A DNA stretch of 53,849 nucleotides, taken from contig JAGHZQ010000061.1 in assembly GCA_017746715.1 (NCBI GenBank), forward strand, positions 1 through 53,849, read 5' to 3'. The DNA comes from Cyanobacteria bacterium SBLK. GTDB taxonomy: Bacteria; Cyanobacteriota; Cyanobacteriia; Cyanobacteriales; Spirulinaceae. Under the pieces are notes generated by a model, which had not been told where the DNA came from, ran no database searches, and was given only the letters and a program-made list of their open reading frames with translations. The first letter of the stretch is position 1. Each line of letters opens with the position of its first letter. The translations under genes and the position numbers were made by a program. Shown in pieces: positions 34,336 to 42,268 of the stretch.

Positions 34336-35421
34336 ATGGGAAATCTAGAGCAAACTTTGGCTCACGAACAAACATTAGACCGAGATTGTACCACCCTTTC
34401 TCGCCACGTTCTCCAGCAAACCGTTAGAACCCAGCATGCTTCTTCTCTACTGTCTCCCGAAGCACAAGATATCAGCGCCATTATGAACCGCATTGCTTTA
34501 GCAGGCAAGCTGATTGCCAGGCGCTTGAGTCGGGCGGGATTGATGGATAATGCCCTAGGATTTACAGGGGAAACCAACGTGCAAGGGGAATCCGTCAAGC
34601 GCATGGATTTGTATGCCAATGAGGTATTTATCTCGGTGTTCAAGCAAAGCGGCTTAATTTGCCGTCTGGCTTCGGAGGAGATGGAGAAACCCTACTACAT
34701 TCCCGAAAACTGTCCTATCGGTCGCTATACTTTACTTTACGACCCCATTGATGGTTCTTCCAATGTCGATATTAATTTGAATGTCGGGTCGATTTTTTCC
34801 ATTCGCCAACAAGAAGGCGAGGATCTCGACGGCGAAGCGAAAGATTTACTGCAAAACGGACGCAAGCAACTGGCAGCAGGCTATATTCTTTACGGACCCT
34901 CAACAGTATTGGTCTATTCTGTGGGAGATGGCGTTCATTCTTTCATTCTCGATCCCAGTTTAGGAGAATTTATCTTAGCAGAAGAAAATATTAAAATTCC
35001 CCCGCACGGTCCCGTCTACAGCGTCAATGAAGGGAACTTTTGGCAATGGGAAGAATCCATCCGCGACTATACTCGCTACGTCCACCGTCACGAAGGATAT
35101 ACCGCACGCTATAGCGGTGCCCTAGTCGGAGATATTCACCGCATTCTCTTGCAAGGGGGGGTATTTATCTATCCCGGTACGGTGAAAAAACCAGAAGGAA
35201 AACTGCGCTTGCTCTATGAAACTGCACCCTTGGCGTTTTTGATCGAACAAGCAGGAGGAAATGCCAGTACCGGACGGGAAGAAATTTTAGATTTTATTCC
35301 CCAAGAGTTGCACCAGCGAACGCCTTTGATTATCGGTTCGACAGAAGATGTCGATCTGGTGAAATCGTTTATCGACGATCGTGCCAAACGCGAAGAAACC
35401 GAGGCAATCGCCGTGCGCTAA
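34336..35421 (+). CDS. fbp: Class I fructose-1,6-bisphosphatase
   Basis: 361 residues from the ATG at 34336, preceded by a purine-rich ribosome binding site (AAAGGGGAAAATT); the upstream extension of the frame is not credible. The metal-binding motifs are EE (114-115) and DPIDGSSNVD (136-145); the sugar-phosphate region YSGALVGDIHRIL and the C-terminal LLYETAPLAFLIEQAGG are present. It hydrolyses fructose-1,6-bisphosphate in gluconeogenesis and the oxidative pentose phosphate cycle. It is first in the fbp-tal-zwf-opcA cluster known from cyanobacteria. Tal follows after 117 nt that contain a short heptamer array. Confidence 0.95.
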   Translation: MGNLEQTLAHEQTLDRDCTTLSRHVLQQTVRTQHASSLLSPEAQDISAIMNRIALAGKLIARRLSRAGLMDNALGFTGETNVQGESVKRMDLYANEVFISVFKQSGLICRLASEEMEKPYYIPENCPIGRYTLLYDPIDGSSNVDINLNVGSIFSIRQQEGEDLDGEAKDLLQNGRKQLAAGYILYGPSTVLVYSVGDGVHSFILDPSLGEFILAEENIKIPPHGPVYSVNEGNFWQWEESIRDYTRYVHRHEGYTARYSGALVGDIHRILLQGGVFIYPGTVKKPEGKLRLLYETAPLAFLIEQAGGNASTGREEILDFIPQELHQRTPLIIGSTEDVDLVKSFIDDRAKREETEAIAVR

Positions 35422-35453
35422 AGTGTTTTGTTTTGAAAGGATGAAGGATCGAA

Positions 35454-35474
35454 GAAGTTGGAAGTCGGAAGTTG
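35454..35474. repeat. Heptamer repeat in the fbp-tal spacer
   Basis: Three heptamers GAAGTTG, GAAGTCG, GAAGTTG in tandem. It is the shortest of four heptamer arrays in this window and resembles the short tandemly repeated repetitive (STRR) heptanucleotides of cyanobacteria. Confidence 0.6.
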
Positions 35475-35538
35475 AGATTTGCTACTCCCTACTCCTACTC
35501 TCTCCCCCGTGACCTAACTACAAAAGGAGCTTGATTTT

Positions 35539-36687
35539 ATGACCGCTGCCAACCCTATTTTTCAAATTGAAAAAGAGTTTCATCAAAGTATTTGGATGGA
35601 TAATTTGAGTCGGGATTTAATCGAATCTGGCGAACTGAAAGCACTGATCGGCAGCCGAGGAATTTTTGGAATTACGTCCAACCCGGCAATTTTTGAAAAA
35701 GCGATCGCGGGAAACAAAATCTACGATGCAGATATCGAAGCCGGAATAAAAGCGGGAAAATCTACCCTCGAAATCTACGAAGCCCTCGTTTTTGACGATA
35801 TCCGCAAGGCTTGCGACATCTTTAAACCCGTCTATGATGAAAGCAAGGGACTCGATGGTTACGTCAGCATCGAAGTCCCCCCCACCATTGCCAAAGATAC
35901 CGACAGCACCATTAAAGAAGCCATTCGTTATTACAACGCGATCGCTCGGGAAAATGTCATGATTAAAATTCCCGGCACCCCAGAAGGATTGCCTGCCGTG
36001 GAAGCGGCGATCGCTGAAGGGATTAACGTCAACGTTACCTTGTTATTCTCGGTACAAAGCTATATCGATACGGCTTGGGCTTATATTAAAGGCTTAGAAA
36101 AACGCGTTTCCGAGGGCAAAGATATTAGCAAAATTGCTTCTGTGGCCAGTTTCTTCCTCAGTCGCATCGACGTGAAAATCGATAAAATGCTCGATGCCAA
36201 ACTCAAAGAAGGCGTAAGTGAGGATACTGCCGGAAAATTAATTGCCCTCAAAGGGAAAATTGCCATTGCCAACGCCAAAGTTGCCTACCAAAAATATAAA
36301 GAAATTTATGGAAGCGATCGCTGGCAAGCCTTGGTTGAAAAAGGTGCGACCATCCAGCGCCTCCTCTGGGCCAGCACCAGCACCAAAAACCCGGATTACA
36401 GCGATGTCATGTACGTTGACGAACTCGTCGGCGAAAATACTGTCAACACCCTGCCCCCCAATACCATCGAAGCCTGTGCCGATCACTGCGATCCCGCCAG
36501 CCGCATCGAATCCGACCTCGAAACCACTTACAAGTACGTCGAAACTCTCAAAGACGAAGACGTGGCGATCGATCTCGATAAAGTCATGGACGAATTACTC
36601 GAAGAAGGCATTGATAAATTTATCAAGCCCTTCGATTCCTTAATGGCTTCCCTCGAAACTAAAGTCAAGCAACTAGCCGCCGTGTAA
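35539..36687 (+). CDS. tal: Transaldolase
   Basis: 382 residues with a good ribosome binding site (AAAGGAG) before the ATG. It is the long transaldolase form common in cyanobacteria and actinobacteria. The Schiff-base lysine is K143 in ENVMIKIPGTPEG; the family signature GIFGITSNPAIFEKAI lies near residues 41-56 and the strand NVNVTLLFS follows. It interconverts sedoheptulose-7-phosphate and glyceraldehyde-3-phosphate with erythrose-4-phosphate and fructose-6-phosphate. Part of the oxidative pentose phosphate cluster, used for night-time and diazotrophic reductant supply. Confidence 0.95.
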   Translation: MTAANPIFQIEKEFHQSIWMDNLSRDLIESGELKALIGSRGIFGITSNPAIFEKAIAGNKIYDADIEAGIKAGKSTLEIYEALVFDDIRKACDIFKPVYDESKGLDGYVSIEVPPTIAKDTDSTIKEAIRYYNAIARENVMIKIPGTPEGLPAVEAAIAEGINVNVTLLFSVQSYIDTAWAYIKGLEKRVSEGKDISKIASVASFFLSRIDVKIDKMLDAKLKEGVSEDTAGKLIALKGKIAIANAKVAYQKYKEIYGSDRWQALVEKGATIQRLLWASTSTKNPDYSDVMYVDELVGENTVNTLPPNTIEACADHCDPASRIESDLETTYKYVETLKDEDVAIDLDKVMDELLEEGIDKFIKPFDSLMASLETKVKQLAAV

Positions 36688-36694
36688 ATTCCTC

Positions 36695-36727
36695 CCCCCT
36701 GCCTTCGCGATTGAGGGAGGCAGGGGG
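36695..36727 (+). terminator. Strong hairpin between tal and zwf
   Basis: CCCCCTGCCT (36695-36704) and AGGCAGGGGG (36718-36727) form a perfect 10-bp stem with a 13-nt loop, starting 7 nt after the tal stop. Only ATTT follows, so it may be a leaky terminator, a processing site or an mRNA stabiliser inside the operon. Confidence 0.55.
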
Positions 36728-36731
36728 ATTT

Positions 36732-36759
36732 GATAACCGATAACTGATAACCGATAACT
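36732..36759. repeat. Heptamer repeat in the tal-zwf spacer
   Basis: Four heptamers, GATAACC, GATAACT, GATAACC, GATAACT, ending 5 nt before the zwf ATG at 36765. The array occupies the place where a Shine-Dalgarno would be, and none is seen. Confidence 0.85.
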
Positions 36760-36764
36760 GAAAT

Positions 36765-38294
36765 ATGGTCGCATTACTCGAAAATCCCCTGCGCGTCGGA
36801 TTGCAACAAGAACGCACCCCCGAGCCTCTAATTATCACCATTTTTGGTGCATCTGGCGACCTCACCCAACGCAAACTCGTTCCCGCAATCTACCGACTCA
36901 AACAAGAACGCAGACTTCCCCCAGAAATTACCGTCGTCGGTGTTGCCCGCCGGGATTGGAGTCACGATTACTTCCGAGAACAAATGCGCCAAGGCATTGA
37001 AGAATTTGGCGGCGGTTTGGGGAGTGAAGAATTCTGGAATGACTTTGCCAAAGGTCTGTACTACTGTTCCGGCAATATGGACCAACCGGAAAGTTACCAA
37101 AAATTAAAAGCATTCTTAGCGGAATTAGACGAGGAAAGAGGAACGCGAGGCAATCGCGTTTTCTACTTATCGGTTTCGCCGAAATTCTTCAAACCCGGTT
37201 TGCGAAATCTCGGAGCAGCGGGAATGATAAGCAATCCCGTGAAAAATCGCGTGGTAATCGAGAAACCCTTCGGGAAAGATTTAGGCAGTGCCAAGTCCTT
37301 AAACAAGGTCGTGCAAGAAGTATGCCACGAAGGACAGGTTTATCGCATCGATCACTATCTCGGGAAAGAGACCGTACAAAATATTTTGGTCTTTCGTTTT
37401 GCCAATGCGATTTTTGAACCCTTGTGGAATCGCCAGTTTGTCGATCACGTACAAATCACCGTGGCGGAAACCGTGGGAGTTGAAGATCGGGCGGGATACT
37501 ATGAAACTTCCGGGGCATTGCGAGATATGGTGCAAAATCACCTCTTGCAACTCTTTGCGATTACCGCAATGGAAGCGCCGAACTCCCTCGATGCCGACAG
37601 CATTCGCAACGAAAAAGTAAAAGTGTTGCAAGCGACTCGCCTTGCAGATATCCACAACCTCGATCGTTCTGCCATTCGCGGACAGTATTCGGCCGGTTGG
37701 ATGAAAGGCCAGCCCGTTCCAGGATACCGCACGGAACCCAATGTTAACCCCGAATCCACCACGCCGACTTTTGTGGCCATGAAATTGGAAGTCGATAACT
37801 GGCGATGGAAAGGCGTTCCCTTTTATTTGCGTACTGGCAAGCGATTGCCCAAGAAAGTCACGGAAATTGCCATTCAGTTTAAAGAAGTTCCCTTGCTCAT
37901 CTTCCAATCTGCCGCCCAGCAAACCAGTCCCAACGTTCTGGCCATGCGAATTCAGCCCAATGAGGGGATTTCCTTGCGCTTTGAAGCCAAAATGCCCGGA
38001 GCGGATCTGCGGACGCGATCGGTGGATATGGATTTCAGCTATGGTTCTTCTTTTGGCATGGCGACGGCAGATGCTTACAATCGCCTTCTCCTCGATTGCA
38101 TGTTAGGGGATCAAACCCTATTTACCCGTGCTGATGAAGTGGAAGAGGCGTGGCGCGTGGTTACGCCAGCCCTAAGCGCTTGGGATGCCCCCGCCGACCC
38201 CAACACCGTTCCCCAATACGAAGCCGGAACTTGGCAGCCCACCGAGGCAGAGTTTTTCATCAACCGAGATGGTCGTCGCTGGCGCAGACTTTGA
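36765..38294 (+). CDS. zwf: Glucose-6-phosphate 1-dehydrogenase
   Basis: 509 residues with the NADP-binding motif FGASGDLTQRKL (27-38) and the active-site signature RIDHYLGKE (194-202). C101 and C187 lie where cyanobacterial enzymes carry cysteines proposed for thioredoxin regulation. It makes 6-phosphogluconolactone and NADPH, the first step of the oxidative pentose phosphate pathway. There is no visible ribosome binding site; a heptamer repeat precedes the ATG directly. It is followed after 74 nt by opcA, its allosteric activator. Confidence 0.96.
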   Translation: MVALLENPLRVGLQQERTPEPLIITIFGASGDLTQRKLVPAIYRLKQERRLPPEITVVGVARRDWSHDYFREQMRQGIEEFGGGLGSEEFWNDFAKGLYYCSGNMDQPESYQKLKAFLAELDEERGTRGNRVFYLSVSPKFFKPGLRNLGAAGMISNPVKNRVVIEKPFGKDLGSAKSLNKVVQEVCHEGQVYRIDHYLGKETVQNILVFRFANAIFEPLWNRQFVDHVQITVAETVGVEDRAGYYETSGALRDMVQNHLLQLFAITAMEAPNSLDADSIRNEKVKVLQATRLADIHNLDRSAIRGQYSAGWMKGQPVPGYRTEPNVNPESTTPTFVAMKLEVDNWRWKGVPFYLRTGKRLPKKVTEIAIQFKEVPLLIFQSAAQQTSPNVLAMRIQPNEGISLRFEAKMPGADLRTRSVDMDFSYGSSFGMATADAYNRLLLDCMLGDQTLFTRADEVEEAWRVVTPALSAWDAPADPNTVPQYEAGTWQPTEAEFFINRDGRRWRRL

Positions 38295-38328
38295 TTCACT
38301 CACCAGTCACCAATCGATAGCGTTTCCC

Positions 38329-38363
38329 CAACTATCAACTACCCACTGTCAACTATCCACTAT
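38329..38363. repeat. Degenerate heptamer repeat in the zwf-opcA spacer
   Basis: Five imperfect heptamers, CAACTAT, CAACTAC, CCACTGT, CAACTAT, CCACTAT, ending 5 nt before the opcA ATG. The consensus CAACTAT is the same as the perfect nine-copy array at 48306-48368. Confidence 0.8.
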
Positions 38364-38368
38364 TAAAA

Positions 38369-39736
38369 ATGGCTACAGAAGCACCTCCTTTAGTTTCATT
38401 GCAAGCCCCAAAGGATGTGTCGATCGATGAGATCGATGCTTCTTTGCGGGAGATTTGGCAGAGTTATGGCAGTGCCGAGGACGGCCTTGCTGCAACTCGG
38501 GCGGCTACATTTAGTTTTTTAGTGTACGAACCGGACGCAACTCAGCAGTATTTGTCGGCTTTGGGATTTTATACGGGTCCGATTGACGGCATTGCTGGCG
38601 TGCGGACCGAAGCAGCAATTAAAGCCGCACAAAAAGCCTATGGATTCGAGGTTACGGGCAGAAACGAGACGACTTTATCTTTGCGCTTGCAACAAGAGTT
38701 CGAGAAACTGACGGATCTCGATAAACAAACACCGGAAAATTTGCGAACGGCGTTGCAATATTCTCCCGATTCCGACGGTGCCGGACTTGCCGATGCGATC
38801 GCGGCGTCTAATCCTTGTCGCATCATTACCCTCTGCCCAGTTCTAGGGGAAGATAAGGGGGTTTCGGCTCAGGTTTCCGCCTATTGCCCCATTCAAAAGC
38901 GTGGGGGCAGCACTTTAGTCTGTTGCGAATACATTACCCTAAGCGGCACGGCAGAGGCATTAGAACGCATTACTGGCGTGATTGAGGCGCTAATTATTCC
39001 CGAATTGCCCAAGTTCATGTGGTGGAAAGCCACGCCAAGGCCGAAGTTTTCCCTTTTTAATCGTTTAGCAGATGTTTGCGATAGCGTCATCGTCGATTCG
39101 AGTACCTTTAGCCGTGCGGAGAAGGATCTCAACCACGTCGGTAATTTGATTGCGAGTAATGTGGCGATCGCGGATCTCAATTGGCGGCGAATTGCGGCAT
39201 GGCAAGAATTGGCTGCCGAAGCCTTCGATCCCCCGGAACGTCGGGCCAGTATTTGGGATATCGATAGCGTGGTGGTGGACTATGAAAAGGGCAATGTTGC
39301 CCAAGCTCTCCTCTATCTGGGTTGGCTGGCAAGTCGCCTGCAATGGCAGCCCGTGGCTTACGAATACGAGGGCGGCGATTACGACATTCGCAAAGTGAAG
39401 TTTCTCGGTAAAGACCAACGGGAAATCGAAGCAGAATTGGCGGGAATTCCCACGGCAGATTGGGGGGAAATTCCGGGAGATTTAGTGAGTTTAAAATTAA
39501 ACTCCACCAATCCCAAAGCAGATTGCTGCACGGTTCTCTGTTCGGAGACCACCGGCTGCATGCGAATGGAAGCTGGAGGCGGCGCTCAATCTTGCCGAGT
39601 CAATCAAGTGAGTTCCCTCGCCGACCAAGACACCGAACAGCTACTCGGCCAGCAATTGCAACGTTGGGGACGAGAAGTGCTTTATGAGGAAAGTATGGGG
39701 GTTGCCAACCAAATCTTGGCATTGCGGCAGGAATAA
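38369..39736 (+). CDS. opcA: Glucose-6-phosphate dehydrogenase assembly protein OpcA
   Basis: 455 residues. OpcA promotes assembly and activation of G6PDH in cyanobacteria and links it to redox control. The C-terminal ~330 residues carry the OpcA core (ADAIAASNPCRIITL, LNRVG-like HVGNLIASNVAIADLNW, CEYITLSGTAEALERI). The N-terminus contains a peptidoglycan-binding-like helical module at about 47-110 (QYLSALGFYTGPIDGIAGVRTEAAIKAAQKAYG), a fold usually found in exported proteins but here in a cytoplasmic regulator. No ribosome binding site is visible; a heptamer array precedes the ATG. Last gene of the cluster, closed by a strong terminator. Confidence 0.92.
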   Translation: MATEAPPLVSLQAPKDVSIDEIDASLREIWQSYGSAEDGLAATRAATFSFLVYEPDATQQYLSALGFYTGPIDGIAGVRTEAAIKAAQKAYGFEVTGRNETTLSLRLQQEFEKLTDLDKQTPENLRTALQYSPDSDGAGLADAIAASNPCRIITLCPVLGEDKGVSAQVSAYCPIQKRGGSTLVCCEYITLSGTAEALERITGVIEALIIPELPKFMWWKATPRPKFSLFNRLADVCDSVIVDSSTFSRAEKDLNHVGNLIASNVAIADLNWRRIAAWQELAAEAFDPPERRASIWDIDSVVVDYEKGNVAQALLYLGWLASRLQWQPVAYEYEGGDYDIRKVKFLGKDQREIEAELAGIPTADWGEIPGDLVSLKLNSTNPKADCCTVLCSETTGCMRMEAGGGAQSCRVNQVSSLADQDTEQLLGQQLQRWGREVLYEESMGVANQILALRQE

Positions 39737-39743
39737 TAGATAA

Positions 39744-39803
39744 GAGCGGTTGTTTGTTGTTAGCACTAGAGCAATAAACAACCGCTCAATCCCGCTTTTT
39801 TTA
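39744..39803 (+). terminator. Rho-independent terminator of the opcA cluster
   Basis: GAGCGGTTGTTT (39744-39755) pairs perfectly with AAACAACCGCTC (39776-39787), followed by a run of seven Ts at 39796-39802. It lies directly after the opcA stop. Confidence 0.88.
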
Positions 39804-39833
39804 TTCCAAAAAGTCTTTATCTCATAACAAATC

Positions 39834-40715
39834 ATGAGTGAAAATATTGCGAAAAATTATATCGACGACTTCGATCTTAAGGGAGAAAATTTTTTGAGGG
39901 TTGAAGCTGATTTTTTCAAACTATTGATTAATATTTTTAGAGAATTTTTTAAAATCAGAAAAAGAAGTATTTTAAAGCGAGATATAAAACTTTTATTCAA
40001 CAGACAAGGAGTTACTATAAAAAATAGTAGTAATGGTGAAAACAATTGCGTTTATTCTAAAGATAAAATAATCCAAGCAAAAATTGAAATTGATTTTGAA
40101 CGCAATGCACGGGGATGTAAGATTTATCTTGGCAAAAACTTAAGAGGAAATATAAATATAAAAGTTAGAAATAGAGATAGTATTATTTATATTGGAAATA
40201 AATGTTCGCTCAATAATCTAGAGATTGTTTCTTCGCAAGATGACGATAAAATAATAATTGGTAATTTTGTAACCACAAGTTATGTGGATGGATATATAAC
40301 AAGATTTCTTTCTGGAGGGTATGCAGGTAATATAACTCCTTATCTAATCATTGGAGATGGTTGTATGCTATCTTCTGGAATTACAATTAGAAATATTGAT
40401 GGTCATCCAATTTTTTCATATGCCGATAACACGCAAACCAATACTTCAAAAACCGGAGTATTGGTAGAACCTCATGTATGGATCGGCCAAGATGTTAAAA
40501 TCCTGAAAGATGTTACGATTGGTGTTGGTTCAATTATTGGGACGGGAGCAATCGTCACTAAAAATGTGCCGCCCTTATCAATTGCCCTAGGAATTCCTGC
40601 ATCCTGTAGAAAATTAGAGAATCAGTTCTGGGCGCACTCTAATACAGAAGAATCTAAAGAAGCCGCAAAAAATATAATTGAGAAATATTTAAAATCTCCG
40701 ATTTCTTCCAATTAG
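39834..40715 (+). CDS. Left-handed beta-helix acyltransferase, AT-rich
   Basis: 293 residues. The C-terminal two thirds contain hexapeptide repeats of a left-handed beta-helix (IIIGNFVTTS, LIIGDGCMLSSGITIRN, VLVEPHVWIGQDVKILKDVTIGVGSIIGTGAIVTKNVPP), typical of O-acetyltransferases acting on sugars or surface polysaccharide. IRNIDGHPIF carries a candidate catalytic histidine. The N-terminal ~100 residues are Lys/Ile/Asn-rich and unrecognised. The codon use is strikingly AT-rich and HIP1 octamers are absent, unlike both neighbours, which suggests horizontal acquisition. It stands alone between terminators. Probable cell-surface glycan acetylation; acceptor unknown. Confidence 0.8.
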   Translation: MSENIAKNYIDDFDLKGENFLRVEADFFKLLINIFREFFKIRKRSILKRDIKLLFNRQGVTIKNSSNGENNCVYSKDKIIQAKIEIDFERNARGCKIYLGKNLRGNINIKVRNRDSIIYIGNKCSLNNLEIVSSQDDDKIIIGNFVTTSYVDGYITRFLSGGYAGNITPYLIIGDGCMLSSGITIRNIDGHPIFSYADNTQTNTSKTGVLVEPHVWIGQDVKILKDVTIGVGSIIGTGAIVTKNVPPLSIALGIPASCRKLENQFWAHSNTEESKEAAKNIIEKYLKSPISSN

Positions 40716-40745
40716 ACTCCTAAAATAATTGATAACGATCTTTAG

Positions 40746-40770
40746 AATACTCGATCGCAATCGAGGTATT
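40746..40770. terminator. Hairpin between convergent acyltransferase and lipoprotein genes
   Basis: AATACTCGAT and ATCGAGGTATT pair with one bulge around CGCA, followed by TTTTA on the plus strand. It sits directly against the lipoprotein stop. Confidence 0.55.
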
Positions 40771-41115
40771 TTATGGCCTTGAGCTTCTGTCTATTTCTTG
40801 AAGATAAATTTCGCCGAATTCTCGATCGTTGAGAGGGATGCTTTGGTATTCTACGCGACCGCGTACTTTAATCATCGTACCGATCGCGGGCAAAGCGCGA
40901 TCGCTCATCACCCAAATTTGCCCGTTTTTATTTTCGAGTTGATAGGCTCCGCGATCGAGAAAGGGGGCAGTGGCGATCGCTTTACCGCGAACGGAGATAA
41001 CCCGACCTGCGGACTGGGGTGTTAGGCGATCGAGCGATCGCGTTCCCATCGCGTTGCAACTCGTTAGGCCCACCAATAATAAAGGAAAAACAAAAGTTTT
41101 CAAATTTGCCATCAT
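40771..41115 (-). CDS. Small lipoprotein with OB-like fold
   Basis: 114 residues. A short signal peptide ends in the lipobox LVGLTSC with C20 as the lipidated cysteine. The mature part has beta strands GRVISVRGKAIATAPF, GAYQLENKNGQIWVMSD, GTMIKVRGRVEYQSI and GEIYLQEI, the pattern of small OB-fold (tRNA-anticodon-like or BOF) exported proteins. Predicted location is a membrane-anchored periplasmic protein. No partner or substrate is evident. It is divergent from folD with about 58 nt between them. Confidence 0.75.
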   Translation of the reverse strand: MMANLKTFVFPLLLVGLTSCNAMGTRSLDRLTPQSAGRVISVRGKAIATAPFLDRGAYQLENKNGQIWVMSDRALPAIGTMIKVRGRVEYQSIPLNDREFGEIYLQEIDRSSRP

Positions 41116-41173
41116 TTTTTCCTAAAATGCGATCGCTATTCTTAAGCATAACAAATACCAATAGCTAATAAAA

Positions 41174-42037
41174 ATGACAATTATTCTTGATGGTAAAGCG
41201 CTTGCAAAAAAAATTAAAGCAGAATTAAAAACGCATATTGAAGAATTACAGCCGAAAATCGGTCGTCCTCCCGGTTTAGCCGTTCTCATGGTGGGAGATA
41301 ATCCAGCAAGTGCGGCTTACGTCCGCAATAAAGAACGATCCTGTAAGAAAATAGGCATGGCTTCATTTGGGAAGCATTTTCCTGCTCAAACGTCCCAAAA
41401 GGAATTAACGCAAGTTATTCAGCAATTGAATGAAGATGAACGAGTGGATGGTATTTTAGTTCAGCTTCCTTTGCCCGAACATTTAGATTCTGTTGCATTA
41501 TTACATACCATTCATCCAGATAAGGATGCTGATGGTTTGCATCCGATTAATTTGGGGCATTTGGTACGGGGAGAAGAGGGTTTGCAAAGTTGTACTCCTG
41601 CGGGAGTGATGCGCCTATTGGAGGAATATAATATTGAATTACAAGGTAAAAATGCTGTCATTATCGGACGCAGTATTTTAGTGGGAAAACCTCTCGCTTT
41701 GATGTTGTTAGCAAAAAATGCCACGGTGACGATCGCTCATTCTCACACGGTAGATTTACCGAGTGTTACTGGCAATGCTGATATTGTGGTTGCTGCGGTT
41801 GGAAAACCCAATTTATTAACAAAAGGAATGGTGAAAGAGAATGCAATCGTTGTGGATGTAGGAATTAATCGCGTTGTGGATGAAGAGACGGAAAAAGCGA
41901 GTTTGGTGGGAGATGTTGATTTTGAAAACGTGAAAGAAATTGCCGAATTTATTACGCCTGTACCGGGAGGTGTGGGACCGATGACCGTGGCAATGTTGTT
42001 ATATAATACCGTAAAAAGTTATGCTAAAAAAGTTTGA
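41174..42037 (+). CDS. folD: Bifunctional methylene-THF dehydrogenase/cyclohydrolase
   Basis: 287 residues, full FolD length. The catalytic region AAYVRNKERSCKKIG has Y49 and K53, the expected YxxxK pair. Also present are VDGILVQLPLPEHL, the NADP-binding loop IIGRSILVGKPLALMLL, and PVPGGVGPMTVAML near the C-terminus. It interconverts 5,10-methylene-, methenyl- and 10-formyl-tetrahydrofolate in the cytoplasm. ATG start at 41174 with no strong ribosome binding site. Monocistronic as far as can be seen. Confidence 0.96.
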   Translation: MTIILDGKALAKKIKAELKTHIEELQPKIGRPPGLAVLMVGDNPASAAYVRNKERSCKKIGMASFGKHFPAQTSQKELTQVIQQLNEDERVDGILVQLPLPEHLDSVALLHTIHPDKDADGLHPINLGHLVRGEEGLQSCTPAGVMRLLEEYNIELQGKNAVIIGRSILVGKPLALMLLAKNATVTIAHSHTVDLPSVTGNADIVVAAVGKPNLLTKGMVKENAIVVDVGINRVVDEETEKASLVGDVDFENVKEIAEFITPVPGGVGPMTVAMLLYNTVKSYAKKV

Positions 42038-42083
42038 TTTTGACTTGAGTTAATCGCGATCGCACTACCCCCAATTTGATGAG

Positions 42084-42173
42084 ATGTTAGCTTATATTGA
42101 AGAGGATCGCCGTCAATTGGATGCAGAAATGGAAGAATATTACCGACAATTAGATGAGAAAGAGATTGCTTAA
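42084..42173 (+). CDS. Mini-ORF 1, 29 residues, probable gene fragment
   Basis: It encodes MLAYIEEDRRQLDAEMEEYYRQLDEKEIA, a charged amphipathic helix. The frame stays open upstream as HYPQFDE. Its stop overlaps the ATG of the next mini-ORF (TAATG). The composition is that of the C-terminus of a small regulatory or antitoxin-like protein whose 5' part is gone. No family is assigned. Confidence 0.3.
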   Translation: MLAYIEEDRRQLDAEMEEYYRQLDEKEIA

Positions 42174-42268
42174 TGAAAAAGTTTATACTTGATAGCGATC
42201 GCGATCTTGCTAAAGAGGTTTTTGCTATGGTTAACAGTCTTTTTCAGGGTATTTACTTTAATTCTTGA
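42173..42268 (+). CDS. Mini-ORF 2, 31 residues, coupled to mini-ORF 1
   Basis: It starts in the stop codon of mini-ORF 1 (TAATG) and encodes MKKFILDSDRDLAKEVFAMV then NSLFQGIYFNS. The overlap is typical of paired small genes such as toxin-antitoxin modules, but this reading frame is too short to be an intact partner. Probably the start of a truncated gene. Confidence 0.25.
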   Translation: MKKFILDSDRDLAKEVFAMVNSLFQGIYFNS

